A stretch of DNA of 6,464 nucleotides from Acetobacteraceae bacterium (GTDB lineage: Bacteria > Pseudomonadota > Alphaproteobacteria > Acetobacterales > Acetobacteraceae), in contig JADGHI010000229.1 in NCBI GenBank assembly GCA_019689515.1, positions 1-6,464 of the forward strand, written 5' to 3'. A program made the position numbers and the translations under genes. Shown piece by piece: positions 6,413 to 6,464 of this stretch; the stretch's first letter is position 1, and the number at the start of each line of letters is the position of its first letter. The notes beneath the pieces are model-generated. The model did not search any database and had not been told where the DNA came from. It saw nothing but the letters and a program-made list of their open reading frames with translations.

Positions 6413-6464
6413 GGCGGGGGAGGGACGTTCCCCGACAGGATACGGAGGTCCTCCGCGGTGTCCA
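6409..6464 (-). CDS. C-terminal tail of an unidentified upstream gene (partial)
   Basis: A minus-strand frame enters at the window edge, reads DTAEDLRILSGNVPPPP and stops at a TGA that shares bases with the HPP start codon (ATGA). The short peptide is protein-like, and the overlap is the arrangement typical of genes in one operon, but 17 residues are too few to name a family. It could also be a chance open frame. Confidence 0.35.
   Translation of the reverse strand, partial: DTAEDLRILSGNVPPPP

Overview
The window is very GC-rich coding DNA of alphaproteobacterial type. The uracil-DNA glycosylase has the motif wording I associate with alphaproteobacteria, and the order glycosylase, lytic transglycosylase, MoaB is one I recall from Rhodospirillales. 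An Acetobacteraceae/Roseomonas-like source is my guess, not something the sequence proves. No phage, transposase, CRISPR, tRNA or rRNA signal was seen. The window reads as an ordinary chromosomal housekeeping region with some accessory genes.

Layout. On the plus strand there is a family 4 uracil-DNA glycosylase (26-613), an unusually AT-rich gap with three inverted repeats (614-746), and an exported Slt70-type lytic transglycosylase (747-2645). A minus-strand gene for a class 3 lipase-like alpha/beta hydrolase (2805-3932) converges on the transglycosylase. It also diverges from the plus-strand moaB (4177-4716) across a 244-bp gap. Then moaB converges with a minus-strand block running right to left: the tail of an unknown gene at the window edge (6409-6464), an HPP-family membrane protein (5747-6412, ATGA overlap with the edge gene), and a predicted lipoprotein of unknown function (4855-5679). 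Hairpins sit in both convergent gaps.

How the genes relate. The plus-strand genes look like independent housekeeping functions: uracil repair, peptidoglycan turnover and molybdopterin cofactor assembly. They do not form one pathway. The lipase-like gene interrupts them on the opposite strand and is less GC-rich in hand-counted samples, so it may have been inserted. The HPP protein and the lipoprotein may form a small envelope unit, but nothing shows they interact.

I found no convincing new multi-gene system. The points most worth a second look are a family 4 glycosylase with no cysteine at all, a cysteine-free lipase-like protein with a recognisable triad and a C-terminal calcium-loop motif, an HPP protein whose signature reads HSP and which carries a long basic tail, and the 38% GC repeat-bearing island between the first two genes.
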